Notes: a model not told the origin generated them from the sequence alone. DNA of 48,142 nt from Clostridiales bacterium (GCA_012519315.1 JAAYQM010000095.1:1-48142), one strand, 5' to 3'; counted from the first letter of the stretch, positions 15,598 to 24,853 are shown. A program made the numbers and translations.

Positions 15598-17136
15598 TCA
15601 GGTCTCCTGCCGATATTTTACATAAACCGCCAAACTTTTGTCATCACCAAGCTCTATTCTTTCAATCATCGAAAACAGTAGCAGTCGATTTTTATCCGCC
15701 TCCCCGAAAAACCGTATCGCCTCAAGGATAAGCTCTTCTCTTTCCGCATCCTCCGACCTTGGCGTCCGGGCAGCTATTCGCCGCTGAAGCTCCTCCCTCT
15801 CTTTGCGTATGCCGTCATACATTCTTGAAAAATCCTCCTGTTCCAGGAGCCCGCTAGCTCTGTCCTCATACAAGGCGTCCAATTTTTTTGACAATACCGA
15901 CAATCGCTGAGAAAGAGCCTGTGTTTTTTCTCTCTCCTTAGCTTTAGGACGATTTGCGGCTGCGGCGGCAAGGGTCGCAGGATCAACAGCCCTTCGCACA
16001 TCAGCAGTCAGCCTTGCTGCCACCTCCGCGCACAAGCGATCGGCTCTTGCGCTGTGACTGGTGCACCCCTTCACCCCCGACAAACGCCTATAATTGCGGC
16101 AAAAAAAATAGAGCGCCTCCCCCGACACAAGCTTTCTCGCCGTCACGCCCAGCTTGTGACCGCACTCCCGGCAGTAAAACAATCCCCGAAGCAGATAGTC
16201 ATGCCGGCGATGCCGGGTGCCTGCCCGTGCCGAAAGCAGCTCGCCGACACGACGAAAATCCTCCTCTTCAATAATCGGCTCGTGAGTTCCTTCTGCAACT
16301 GCCCATTGTTCGGGAGGCAACCGCACCACCATTTTCGACTTATAGCTCAATTTCTTCACCCGGCCCTGCACCATATTGCCGATATAAACCTGATTTTTGA
16401 GCATATGAGAAATTTTCTCCCCGCTCCACAGTCCTGAAAAGCGCCCCTCCCTTTTGATTTTCAGCGCCGCGTATTCCGCAGGGGTCGGTATCCCCTCGGC
16501 ATTCAGTACACCGGCAATCTCACGACAAGAGCGACCGGCAAGAGCCATAGCAAAAATTCGCCTCACAACAGCGGCGGCTTCATCATCGATGATAATTTTG
16601 TTTTTCTCGTCGGGGGATAATTTGTAGCCGTAATAAGCCTTCCCCCCTATAAAAAGTCCCTGCTTTTGCTTATATCTCTTGACACTGCGTATTTTTCTTG
16701 AGGTATCCTTTGCATACATATCATTCATAATGGCTCGAAATGGGGATATATCGTTTGCGCTGCTTTCCGAGGCGGTGTCCACACCGTCAAGCAATGCCAG
16801 ATAACGAACTCCATGCTCGGGAAAGTACCGCTCCATATAATATCCGGTCTGAATATAGTCCCGCCCTAGCCTTGACATATCCTTTGTGATGACCATATTC
16901 ACCTTTTTTTCCTCGATATCGGCGATCATGCGGCAAAATCCGGGACGGTCAAAAGTGGTTCCGCTCACTCCATCGTCTATGTAGAAATCGTAAACCGGTA
17001 TGCAATTTATTGACGCAAATTCGAGTAGCAGCTTTCGCTGATTGGCTATGCTTTCTGACTCGGACTCCCCCTCATCCTCCTTGGAAAGCCGGATATAAAG
17101 GGCAGCCGTGTAGCCTTCCGGATCGATATTTTTCAT
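15598..17136 (-). CDS. Large serine recombinase (site-specific integrase/transposon type)
   Basis: The 512-residue protein has a resolvase catalytic domain at the N-terminus, with YIRLSKEDEGESES carrying the nucleophilic Ser (S18). The arginine-rich SRLGRDYIQTGYY motif and the recombinase domain (KAYYGYKLSPDEKN onward, GIPTP) follow. Next comes a zinc ribbon (CRECGHKLGV, then CRNY and GCTSH), and a coiled coil (about 375-450) of the type that controls directionality. MKNIDPEGYTA at 17136 follows AAGGGGG; the frame could start at 17160. No cargo genes adjoin it and the flanking genes are housekeeping, so it is either a minimal element or a domesticated recombinase. A small ORF lies directly upstream. 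Confidence 0.88.
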   Translation of the reverse strand: MKNIDPEGYTAALYIRLSKEDEGESESESIANQRKLLLEFASINCIPVYDFYIDDGVSGTTFDRPGFCRMIADIEEKKVNMVITKDMSRLGRDYIQTGYYMERYFPEHGVRYLALLDGVDTASESSANDISPFRAIMNDMYAKDTSRKIRSVKRYKQKQGLFIGGKAYYGYKLSPDEKNKIIIDDEAAAVVRRIFAMALAGRSCREIAGVLNAEGIPTPAEYAALKIKREGRFSGLWSGEKISHMLKNQVYIGNMVQGRVKKLSYKSKMVVRLPPEQWAVAEGTHEPIIEEEDFRRVGELLSARAGTRHRRHDYLLRGLFYCRECGHKLGVTARKLVSGEALYFFCRNYRRLSGVKGCTSHSARADRLCAEVAARLTADVRRAVDPATLAAAAANRPKAKEREKTQALSQRLSVLSKKLDALYEDRASGLLEQEDFSRMYDGIRKEREELQRRIAARTPRSEDAEREELILEAIRFFGEADKNRLLLFSMIERIELGDDKSLAVYVKYRQET

Positions 17137-17159
17137 AATGCACCCCCTTACGATAGGCA

Positions 17160-17384
17160 CTAATCCTCACAATCTTCCGCTTCTCTGCTCTTCAGATAAA
17201 TTAAGAAGGACTCGGTGACAATTTTGGCAAGAGCGGGACCTTCGTTGCAATAGATAATCTTGATGCTATTACAGGGATCCGCCGCCGTCAACCGTTTTCT
17301 ACGTTCCTGTTTCGCCGTATCTGTTTCCCCTTTCGCAATTACCCGATTATCGGCAACATTTTTATCTGTCGTATCCACAAGCAT
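17160..17384 (-). CDS. Small charged protein upstream of the recombinase, 74 aa
   Basis: The frame ends 23 bp before the recombinase start. The product has a polar N-terminus with a basic patch (KQERRKRL, about 26-33) and a C-terminal amphipathic part, NSIKIIYCNEGPALAKIV followed by TESFLIYLKSR. Small proteins in this position in serine-recombinase elements are often TnpW-like or directionality factors. The similarity here is only in layout, so function is inferred. GGGGG lies very close to the ATG, a poor ribosome binding site. A possible promoter (GGGACA, 18 bp, TATAAT) lies near 17510-17540 on the minus strand. Confidence 0.5.
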   Translation of the reverse strand: MLVDTTDKNVADNRVIAKGETDTAKQERRKRLTAADPCNSIKIIYCNEGPALAKIVTESFLIYLKSREAEDCED

Positions 17385-17764
17385 ACCCCCAAATTTCGGT
17401 TTTCGGACAAAAGCAACAACTATAGAAAAGGGCCGTGGAAAAAGCCGCCATGCTGTCGCTCATGTGTAATATATGTTTGTTGGATACGAATTTTGCCTGT
17501 CCTTCGGAATTATACGGAAACTATAGCGATATTGTCCCTTTTTTCAAAATCCCGTCAAAAAACAAACAAGCCCTGCGACGAACGCAGGACTTGTTTTGGC
17601 TGATTCACAAAGGATCATAAAAAATTGCTCTGATGCTCTTGTGACAATGTATCGATTCGGGCAGACTCGTTACAACTATTTACAAGAAACAATGCCAAAC
17701 AAGCGGCATAAAGCATAAAACAATCAATCCCTCTCCATTTTCCTCAGCATTGTAACATAATCTT
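17385..17764. other. Intergenic region without a recognised gene
   Basis: The 380 bp between the recombinase partner ORF and the TIGR03936 gene contain the terminator at 17564-17596 and the possible promoter of the partner ORF. I see no further ORF, attachment-site duplication or RNA gene. Confidence 0.5.
17564..17596. terminator. Bidirectional terminator between TIGR03936 and the recombinase cluster
   Basis: AAACAAGCCCTGCG (17564-17577) pairs with CGCAGGACTTGTTT (17583-17596) with one mismatch and a loop of ACGAA. T-rich tracts lie on both sides. Confidence 0.75.
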
Positions 17765-18541
17765 TTATTTAAACGGGGTTATTTTATCGTGAAGATAAAG
17801 CTGCGTGCGCAAAATGGAATAATACTCCTCGGTCACAGATCCATGAAGAATCCCGACATGCTCGGAAAGGGCACCTACAAGAAGCTCAGGATTTGTATAA
17901 TTTGCGCTATCGGCAGGCAGCAGCGTTTCAATGCAGATCTCACCGGACAATCTGTCAAAGCGAACCTCCAGCCTTGCAATCAATGAGCTAAGATCGATCT
18001 CCCCCTCCCCCCTCTTGCTGCGCTTGATAATTTTAAGGGGAGACCTGAGAATTTTGTCACAAGCTGCGGCAAGCCCTTCATCAGCACCGATTGTATAAAT
18101 TTTTATTCTGTACTCCGAAAAGGCAATTGTCGAAAATTTTGCTAAAGGCTGATCGCCCTGGGTATACACATCAACAATTCTAAGACCCTCAGGCATGGTT
18201 GCCAATAGTGCCGACTTGATTTTTTCGCAATCGGGTGGCTCGGTTGTTTTAATGTCACAGAACTCGCAAACGCTCTCAATCCCCACCGATAGCGGAGCGG
18301 CAAATATCAGCTTCGGATGGGGATTGAAGCCCTCGGTATACCATACAGGAACCCCGGCGCGCACTATCCCACGGGACAGGGTGCGATTTAAATCAAGATG
18401 AGATATATACTGAAGCTGCCCCGTCTTTTCAAACTTTACACGCAAAGGATATGTGCGTGTGGGCAACGGATTAGCAGGTTGACTCACCGCACGGGCTGGC
18501 GGTTGAGTGCTTTTTATATCTTTTTTGATTTCGGGCACCAC
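17765..18541 (-). CDS. TIGR03936 family protein (radical-SAM-linked, DUF2344)
   Basis: The 258-residue protein has an unstructured, Pro-rich first 28 residues, then the DUF2344 domain beginning YPLRVKFEKTGQLQYISHLD. The family signature GFNPHPKLIFAAPLSVGIES follows at about 71-90. In Clostridia this protein is encoded next to the TIGR03960 radical SAM protein, as here, where the two genes overlap by 28 bp and are probably translationally coupled. Its biochemical role is unknown; it is thought to work with its partner. No rng/cafA gene follows, although that is a common neighbour. Confidence 0.85.
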   Translation of the reverse strand: MVPEIKKDIKSTQPPARAVSQPANPLPTRTYPLRVKFEKTGQLQYISHLDLNRTLSRGIVRAGVPVWYTEGFNPHPKLIFAAPLSVGIESVCEFCDIKTTEPPDCEKIKSALLATMPEGLRIVDVYTQGDQPLAKFSTIAFSEYRIKIYTIGADEGLAAACDKILRSPLKIIKRSKRGEGEIDLSSLIARLEVRFDRLSGEICIETLLPADSANYTNPELLVGALSEHVGILHGSVTEEYYSILRTQLYLHDKITPFK

Positions 18542-20385
18542 TTCATCTCCCCTCCTAACCGATTAGCGCCGCATGCCGAACATTTTTCCTTACAGCTCGG
18601 GGTCGTTGCGCCCTTATATGCCAATTCCCTCTCACGCAAAAGAAAGGTCTTGTCAACACCGCAGTCGATCACATCCCAGGGTAGAATTTCATCTACGCCG
18701 ATCTCTCTGTTGGCATAATAGTCCGGATCTATGCCGCAATCTTCAAAAACCTTCATCCATGCCTCATAGTCAAAGCACTCGCTCCACGCATCAAAGCGAA
18801 GCCCCCGACGGCAAGCAAGGACAAGAGCGGGCGCAAGCCGCCTGTCCCCTCGCGCAAAAACGGCCTCAAGTCTTGATACTTTAGCGTCATGATAATTATA
18901 GCGAATCTTCCTGTCGGTGATGCGTGAGCCGAGATACTGCTGCTTTTCAACACACAGTTCCAGACTGTCCTGCGCCTCCCACTGAAATGGGGTAAATGCC
19001 TTCGGAACAAAGCAGGAGACAATTACCGTAACAGAAGGAGGTCTTGCTTTGTTGCGCTTCGGATTATTGTAAAAATTGTTTATAACCTCTTTGGCAAGAT
19101 CAGCAATGCCGTCGAGATCCTCAAAGGTCTCGGTAGGCAACCCCTGCATGAAATAGAGCTTGACACTGTTTTTTCCTGCCTCAAAGGCCACATTCACCGC
19201 ACGAAGGAGATCCTCCTCGGTTACATTTTTATTAATAACATCCCGGAGCCGCTGGCTGCCTGCCTCAGGGGCAAAGGTCAAGCCTCCGGTACGCACCGAT
19301 GAAACCTTATCCATCAGCTCCCGGGTAAAGCTGTCCACCCGAAGGGAGGGCAGGGACAGATTGATCTTTTTATCCTCGGTGAAGGCAAGCATCATATCGG
19401 TCAATGTGTCGATCCGGGAATAGTCGCTGATGCTCAGGGAGGAGAGTGAAATTTCATCATATCCGGTCTTCTCAAACAAGCGCATCGCCTGCTCACAAAG
19501 CACATTCGGGCTTTTCTCTCGCACAGGGCGATAAACCATCCCCGCCTGACAGAATCGGCAGCCGCGAATACAACCACGATAAACCTCAAGCATGATCCTG
19601 TCATGCACCGTTTCAATAAAAGGCATGACAAGCTGATCCGGGAAATATGCCGTATCCATATCCCGAACAATGCGTTTTTTTGCTTTTGCCGGCGCCTCGG
19701 GCACAGTCGGTCTTATCGATGTGATTTTTTTGTCCTCCCCATAGGTCACCTGATAAAAAGAAGGAACATAGCACCCCTCAATAGCGACTGCTCGGCGAAG
19801 AAAGGCCTCCTTTGTATAACCGCCCTCCTGTTTCATTTCGATATACAGACGGCAGAGCTCGACAAGAGACTCCTCCCCCTCCCCGATCAAAAACAGATCA
19901 AAAAAATCAGCAATCGGCTCAGCATTATAGGTACAAGGTCCCCCTCCGATAACAAGAGGCATCGTATCGTCCCGCTCGTCACTATGCAGAGGAAGACCGG
20001 CAAGGGACAAAAGATTTAGCACATTTGAATAGGAAAGCTCATACTGAAGGGTGTAACCGATCATATCGAATTCACAGACGGGATCCCCGCTTTCATGGGC
20101 ACAAAGGGGGAGCCCGAGAGCACGCATTTTTTCTTCCATGTCGATCCAGGGAGCATAAAAACGCTCGCACCAAATATCGGGCTGGGTATTCATCAACCCG
20201 TAAAGGATCCGCACTCCGAGATTTGACATCCCAATCTCATAGGTGTCCGGAAACCCAAAGGCAAAGCGCAATTTTATTTGCGACTTATCCTTGATAATCT
20301 GTCCAAACTCTCCGCCGGTGTACCGCCCCGGCTTTTCCACCGATTTAAGCAGCCCTGACAGATACTTTTTGTCTTTACTAATCAT
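18514..20385 (-). CDS. TIGR03960 family B12-binding-type radical SAM protein
   Basis: The 623-residue protein begins with the GFPDTYEIGMSNLGVRILY region typical of the cobalamin-binding-like N-terminal domain. The radical SAM cluster motif YRGCIRGCRFCQAG follows near residue 275. The TFAPEAGSQRLRDVINK motif is characteristic of this subgroup. A C-terminal Cys-rich tail (CKEKCSACGANR and CPKSK) may bind metal. The reaction is unknown. AGGGAG lies 10 bases before the ATG. The last 28 bp overlap the downstream TIGR03936 gene. The gene follows the 20516-22942 gene on the same strand, but a hairpin at 20420 probably separates the transcripts. Confidence 0.9.
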   Translation of the reverse strand: MISKDKKYLSGLLKSVEKPGRYTGGEFGQIIKDKSQIKLRFAFGFPDTYEIGMSNLGVRILYGLMNTQPDIWCERFYAPWIDMEEKMRALGLPLCAHESGDPVCEFDMIGYTLQYELSYSNVLNLLSLAGLPLHSDERDDTMPLVIGGGPCTYNAEPIADFFDLFLIGEGEESLVELCRLYIEMKQEGGYTKEAFLRRAVAIEGCYVPSFYQVTYGEDKKITSIRPTVPEAPAKAKKRIVRDMDTAYFPDQLVMPFIETVHDRIMLEVYRGCIRGCRFCQAGMVYRPVREKSPNVLCEQAMRLFEKTGYDEISLSSLSISDYSRIDTLTDMMLAFTEDKKINLSLPSLRVDSFTRELMDKVSSVRTGGLTFAPEAGSQRLRDVINKNVTEEDLLRAVNVAFEAGKNSVKLYFMQGLPTETFEDLDGIADLAKEVINNFYNNPKRNKARPPSVTVIVSCFVPKAFTPFQWEAQDSLELCVEKQQYLGSRITDRKIRYNYHDAKVSRLEAVFARGDRRLAPALVLACRRGLRFDAWSECFDYEAWMKVFEDCGIDPDYYANREIGVDEILPWDVIDCGVDKTFLLRERELAYKGATTPSCKEKCSACGANRLGGEMKWCPKSKKI

Positions 20386-20419
20386 TATTTTTCTCCCTAA
20401 TTGCCTAAAAAGCGACAGT

Positions 20420-20442
20420 GCCCGATAAAAAATTTATCGGGC
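20420..20442 (-). terminator. Hairpin between the P-type-ATPase-like gene and TIGR03960
   Basis: GCCCGATAAA (20420-20429) and TTTATCGGGC (20433-20442) form a perfect 10-bp stem. On the minus strand a TTTTT run follows about 8 bases further on, so it is a fair terminator. Confidence 0.55.
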
Positions 20443-20515
20443 GCAAGTCTGTATCATTTTTGATAAAACGATAAAATATTAAAATGAAATCGAAAGGTTT
20501 TACCCCGGCTTTCCG

Positions 20516-22942
20516 CTATATAAACAGCATTGTAACGACAAAGGCAGGCAGCAGCCAGAATATCTGATAGAGTGCGATATATACAGAGGGCAGAGCGATG
20601 CTGTCCGGGCTGAATGCCATCAAGAAGGCCATGAGCAAAAGACTGACCATAAATGCAGAAACCTTAACAAAATTGTTTGTCCTAATGGCGCTGTATAGCT
20701 TTTCACACAGCACCATAACATTGAGCAACGACTTTGTAGAGGCGCGGGAAACAACACCGCTGTCAAGGCTATCCTCAACAACGCCAAGCTTATCCTTCAA
20801 ATTGCATTTTGCGATTTTAACGGGATATTTCGATATTCTTATTGCGCTGGACAAGAGCATATCGTCAATATTCGGATCAAAGGTTTTAATAACGGCGCAC
20901 AGTCCGTTCTTGTAAAGCTGCTTTATGACAGACTCAAAATCAGCGTCCATTGTATATTGAATATAAAGCTTTGCCGATAGAACATCGCCCTGAGCCACAT
21001 ACATAATGCTAACATTACTGCTTTCAAAATCATCAAAATCCGCCATATCCTCGGGCACAAAAATATCATATGCCCCGATAAAATCGGCCTTCCCGACAAG
21101 CACCCGCCTGCCGTCAACCAAAGCCTCGATCCCTCGATCCTCCGCTTTGGTGATCTCTACCGAATCCGATTGTCCCAGCTCAAGGGTTGCCAGGTGAAAG
21201 ACGTCGGAAAGAGGACCGCCAACACTGGAAAACAGACTGGAAAGATCATATAACAGGGTATCTATACGATTGTTGCCGTAAACCTTAACTCTTTTAACCT
21301 TCACGCCGTAGGACGGAAAAATATCCTTATCCTCGAAAACCACTGCCGACGCGCCAGCATATTCTGCGGGAGCTCCGTTGCCGATAATGGCGCCGTCATT
21401 ATCAAAGGCCTTACGCGAGGCTCTATAAAGGGGATGAGCGTTCGCGATAAAGATAACCGCAGGCATACAGAAAAGAAAGGCGGTATTGGCTCTTGTTAAG
21501 GAAAGCACCAAATCACGGCTCTCGGCAAAGGAGATAATGAACAGAACAAGCATTATCATGATAACAAGGGGGATCATCAGGGTATTGAACAATCCCTCCT
21601 CCGGAACACAAGAGCGCTTGAAAAAATTGTTGACAAAATTAGTTTTTTTAACGCGCAGGATACCTGGCTGTACCTCAGGGATACTGTCGTAGAGGGCAAC
21701 CACCTCAGATACCGCATCCTCCGGCTCTAGATGGCTCATAGCATACTTTGTACGGTTAGAGGAAACAATATTAAAGCTGTAGATATCCCGCTTGAGATTC
21801 ATATATTCAAACAATAATACAAGGCAGATCGAAATAGCGGCCGGCAGACTATATAATCTAACTTTTTCATCGGCATAGCCGCAAACGAGAAAGCTGTACA
21901 GCACCTGAACAAAGGAAACGGCAAAGGCGGCACTTTCCGGTGTGGGACGCAGGCGGAACAATGCCTTCGCTCCAGAAAAAATGCTGCGATAGGCAAGGGC
22001 GGCGCAAAGTACAAAGAGCTGAAGTCCGACCATCACATATATAAGAGGATTTTCTGCCGGTAAGAGGGCAGACGCAAGACTAATACCGAGGATTCCCGCA
22101 TTTTCAAACACAAAGATTATCGCTGTCAGAACAATTGCCAAAGCAAGGCGAAGCTTGACCCCTGAATAGCGGCGTCTGAAGCTGGCCATAACTTCCTTTG
22201 CCTGGGAACGATCGGTAAATTCAAATCCGGAAGTATCGCATACGGTACACTCGCTATCCAGCTTTTTCTGAATCTCGGTAATTTTATCGATTCCCACCGT
22301 TTCAGCAAGCTCGTCCTCAAGACCGAAGGCAAGCATCAGATTAATATCGCTGGCATCAAGCTCTGTTTTGTCAAAGGACCTAGTCTCAAATGCCGAAGGA
22401 TCAGGCATCTCAGGCATCTCATGCACATTGGCGTCGGCATAATCAGGCTGTGTCTCTGTGACAGGCATATCATCTTCATCCGAGGAATAGGCAAAAGTTT
22501 CGCTTTCCGCTGTTTCGCCTGGCACATAGCGTCTGAAACGATATTTCATCGGTCGCCTTTTTGCTGTCTCAGCCTCGACACCGGAAATCAAAAACTCGGT
22601 CGTCATAGCCTCGTCCTGCTCGATGTGTTCATCAGGTTCTTCAGACGGCAAAGACTCCCCTGCAGCGTTCTCTTCCTCCTCAAAATCCTGAGTTTTGACC
22701 GGATGGATTTTTTCTATCGTTTCAATCTCGTCTCCGTCATCATTTTTCAGATATTTTTTTATCAAAAATTCAATAGAGGTCTCGTTATCCTCGGGCACCT
22801 TTTTTATGTCCCCGTACACTGCGGACAACTCGTTCATACGTTCCTCTTCTGATTTGTTTGCAACATCCGCCTTCAGCCTTTGCAGCAATTCATCAATCGA
22901 TAAATCTGCGTCACCTGAGCCGGTTTTCTTGTTTTTTCTCAT
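20516..22942 (-). CDS. Membrane protein related to P-type ATPases but lacking the catalytic motifs, 808 aa
   Basis: About 260 acidic, low-complexity N-terminal residues precede paired membrane segments at about 265-285, 300-320, 338-357, 367-384, 455-473 and 486-501, with two more at 760-780 and 788-808. After the sixth, the order resembles the P1B-ATPase cytoplasmic loop: AIIGNGAPAEYAGASAVVF, then EDKDIFPS where DKTGTLT is expected; VDGRRVLVGKADFI like the N-domain end; and LYIQYTMDADFESVIKQLYK then IKTFDP where TGD is expected. GDGxNDxP is absent, and so is the CPC transport motif. It therefore looks like a pseudo-ATPase that cannot form the phosphoenzyme. The ATG at 22942 follows AAGGAG by 10 bases. 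Function is unknown; a regulatory or scaffold role is inference. Confidence 0.7.
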   Translation of the reverse strand: MRKNKKTGSGDADLSIDELLQRLKADVANKSEEERMNELSAVYGDIKKVPEDNETSIEFLIKKYLKNDDGDEIETIEKIHPVKTQDFEEEENAAGESLPSEEPDEHIEQDEAMTTEFLISGVEAETAKRRPMKYRFRRYVPGETAESETFAYSSDEDDMPVTETQPDYADANVHEMPEMPDPSAFETRSFDKTELDASDINLMLAFGLEDELAETVGIDKITEIQKKLDSECTVCDTSGFEFTDRSQAKEVMASFRRRYSGVKLRLALAIVLTAIIFVFENAGILGISLASALLPAENPLIYVMVGLQLFVLCAALAYRSIFSGAKALFRLRPTPESAAFAVSFVQVLYSFLVCGYADEKVRLYSLPAAISICLVLLFEYMNLKRDIYSFNIVSSNRTKYAMSHLEPEDAVSEVVALYDSIPEVQPGILRVKKTNFVNNFFKRSCVPEEGLFNTLMIPLVIMIMLVLFIISFAESRDLVLSLTRANTAFLFCMPAVIFIANAHPLYRASRKAFDNDGAIIGNGAPAEYAGASAVVFEDKDIFPSYGVKVKRVKVYGNNRIDTLLYDLSSLFSSVGGPLSDVFHLATLELGQSDSVEITKAEDRGIEALVDGRRVLVGKADFIGAYDIFVPEDMADFDDFESSNVSIMYVAQGDVLSAKLYIQYTMDADFESVIKQLYKNGLCAVIKTFDPNIDDMLLSSAIRISKYPVKIAKCNLKDKLGVVEDSLDSGVVSRASTKSLLNVMVLCEKLYSAIRTNNFVKVSAFMVSLLLMAFLMAFSPDSIALPSVYIALYQIFWLLPAFVVTMLFI

Positions 22943-23036
22943 AAGCCGCAAACTCCTTGTCAGTTTATTGGATTATCCCGTTCCCGAACCGGAACGCAAA
23001 ATATATAGCTATATAAAAATGCTCATTTCAAAGCTG

Positions 23037-24119
23037 TTATTTGCTCTTCTGTTTAAAGCCGGCAACATCTCCCGAATGTCGCTGTCTTGCGGCCTCGCTC
23101 AATAAAACAGCCGCTGCCACCGAGACATTGAGGGAATTAACCTTGCCATACATGGGAATGGATACGATAAAATCACTTTTATCTTTAATGAGCCTGGAGA
23201 CACCGGTCCCCTCGCTGCCAAGAACCAGCGCCATGGGAAGATTAAAATCGGCATTATAATACTCATTCCCCCCCACCTCGGCAGCAAAAATCCAAAGTCC
23301 CCTTTTCTTTAGCTCTTCAATCGTCGCGGCAATATTGGTCACCTTGGCAACAGCCAGATGCTCAAGAGCGCCGGCCGATGCCTTTGCCACCGTAGGCGTC
23401 AATCCGCAGGCACGCCTTTTCGGTATAATTATGCCATGGGCGCCGGCACACTCGGCAGAACGGATCAGTGCTCCGAGATTATGCGGATCCTCGATTTTAT
23501 CAGCAATTACTATAAGAGGATGCTCTCCACCTTCCTCGGCAAGCCGAAAAACATCATCAATTGTCGAATAGGAGCGTTCTGCCGCCATGGCCACAACTCC
23601 CTGATGATTTACACCGCCCGAATAGGTATCCAGCCTGCCCCGTTCAACCTCTATAACAGGGATCCCCCGACCTCGCGCTTCGGCGATTAACGCAACAATC
23701 GACCCCTCACGGGCACCTTTGAGCACAAAAAGCTTGTCAATATCCCGTCCGCTAACCAAAAGCTCCTTTACGGCATTCCTACCTGCAACCGCCGAGGTTG
23801 TTCCTATATCATCCCTGTGCTCGGAAAAGTCTTGATAAAAGATCGGCTCTTCACTCTCAGTCGTTTTCGGCTTTATTAAAGTTTCGTCGTAAAAATTTCC
23901 TGAATCGGAAAGCTTATCCGATGGAAAGATATTTTTCGGTCGGCTCCCCCGCTCCTTGCGGGGTCTGTAAGCTTTATCGGAATCAATCTTATGAATATCG
24001 GTGCGTTTATCGCCCCTTGCAGTTGTCCTGTGCATCTTTAGTTTACTGTCTCTATTCTCTTTCGGTCTACCCTTTTCGACAAAACCGGGACCCTTTTTCT
24101 TGTAATTGTTCGACGGCAT
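23037..24119 (-). CDS. rlmB: 23S rRNA (guanosine-2'-O-)-methyltransferase RlmB / TrmH-family protein
   Basis: The C-terminal two thirds are a SpoU/TrmH methyltransferase. AGRNAVKELLVSGRDIDKLF begins the substrate-binding L30e-like domain. The knotted SAM-binding core has IADKIEDPHNLGALIRSAE, VLGSEGTGVS and IPMYGKVNSLNVSVAAAVLL, the three SpoU motifs. The N-terminal 110 residues are basic, Lys/Arg-rich and probably disordered, longer than in the Bacillus enzyme. Start 24119 (MPSNNYKKKG) is preferred over a GTG at 24176, but neither has a clear ribosome binding site. In Bacillus rlmB lies near sigH; here a SigH-like gene lies 0.9 kb upstream. The chemistry is secure; G2251 specificity is inferred. 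Confidence 0.88.
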   Translation of the reverse strand: MPSNNYKKKGPGFVEKGRPKENRDSKLKMHRTTARGDKRTDIHKIDSDKAYRPRKERGSRPKNIFPSDKLSDSGNFYDETLIKPKTTESEEPIFYQDFSEHRDDIGTTSAVAGRNAVKELLVSGRDIDKLFVLKGAREGSIVALIAEARGRGIPVIEVERGRLDTYSGGVNHQGVVAMAAERSYSTIDDVFRLAEEGGEHPLIVIADKIEDPHNLGALIRSAECAGAHGIIIPKRRACGLTPTVAKASAGALEHLAVAKVTNIAATIEELKKRGLWIFAAEVGGNEYYNADFNLPMALVLGSEGTGVSRLIKDKSDFIVSIPMYGKVNSLNVSVAAAVLLSEAARQRHSGDVAGFKQKSK

Positions 24120-24580
24120 ATATTGCTTACGATTGTTGCCAGGTATTGCAATGAAGCAGCTCCCGGCAAGAATCACCCTTTCGCATAAGCTGTTGAATTT
24201 TTTGTTGAGGTTATATATAAGTATTTTATCCCAAAAGCTGTCTCATACCCATTTATGCAATCTTCATAACCGAAACAAATTCATCCTTGCAAAATTCACT
24301 ACAAAACGATAAAATGCTACGCTTATCCAAGATATTATAACACACAAAAACCGATTTGTACATACATAAAACTAAATAATTTGCCGATTTTACCGCACTC
24401 TGTCCAGAACAGGCAGGCAAATACACATTTTTATTGATGTAATTATCCAAATTGTATAATATATCCTCTCTTTTATGTGTAAGCCTGAGCGATAAGGCTC
24501 AAATTGACGCATAAAAGCACATGTTGCGGCAATAATACCGCAACATGTGCTTTTTATCGATTAAACGATATTGCTATTAC
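24120..24580. other. Intergenic region upstream of rlmB
   Basis: Besides the terminator at 24513-24554, there is an AGCCT/AGGCT repeat (about 24482-24498) and a TATAAT on the plus strand near 24455 without a matching -35. I see no gene in it. Confidence 0.4.
24513..24554. terminator. Strong bidirectional terminator after the zinc-ribbon gene
   Basis: A perfect 17-bp stem, AAAAGCACATGTTGCGG (24513-24529) with CCGCAACATGTGCTTTT (24538-24554), has A/T runs on both sides. Confidence 0.85.
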
Positions 24581-24853
24581 CTAAACTTTTTTGGCCGCAT
24601 AGCATTCGCTGCAAAAGACCGGTCTGTCATTAGAGGGCTGGAAAGGAACTTTAGCTTCCTGACCGCACTCTGCACATATAGTTGTAAACAGCTCTCTCTG
24701 AGCTTTCCCAGAGTTTTTGCGGGCGTCACGGCAGGGCTTGCATCTTTGAGGCTCGTTCTGAAATCCTCTTTCAGCATAAAACTCCTGCTCACCTGCTGTG
24801 AAAACAAACTCTGAACCACAGTCTTTGCAAATTAAATTTTTGTCCTGATACAT
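24581..24853 (-). CDS. Zinc-ribbon domain protein, 90 aa
   Basis: The protein begins MYQDKNLICKDCGSEFVFT, with AGEQEFYAERGF and CKPCRDARK, matching the probable zinc-binding domain proteins of Firmicutes. A second Cys pair follows, CAECGQEAKVPF with CSECYAAKK, so four CxxC pairs could bind two zinc ions. There is no membrane segment. The start at 24853 follows GCGAGGT by 7 bases; the frame extends to 24910 without family similarity. It sits between the SigH-like gene and rlmB. The role is unknown; nucleic acid or protein binding is likely for such ribbons. Confidence 0.85.
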   Translation of the reverse strand: MYQDKNLICKDCGSEFVFTAGEQEFYAERGFQNEPQRCKPCRDARKNSGKAQRELFTTICAECGQEAKVPFQPSNDRPVFCSECYAAKKV

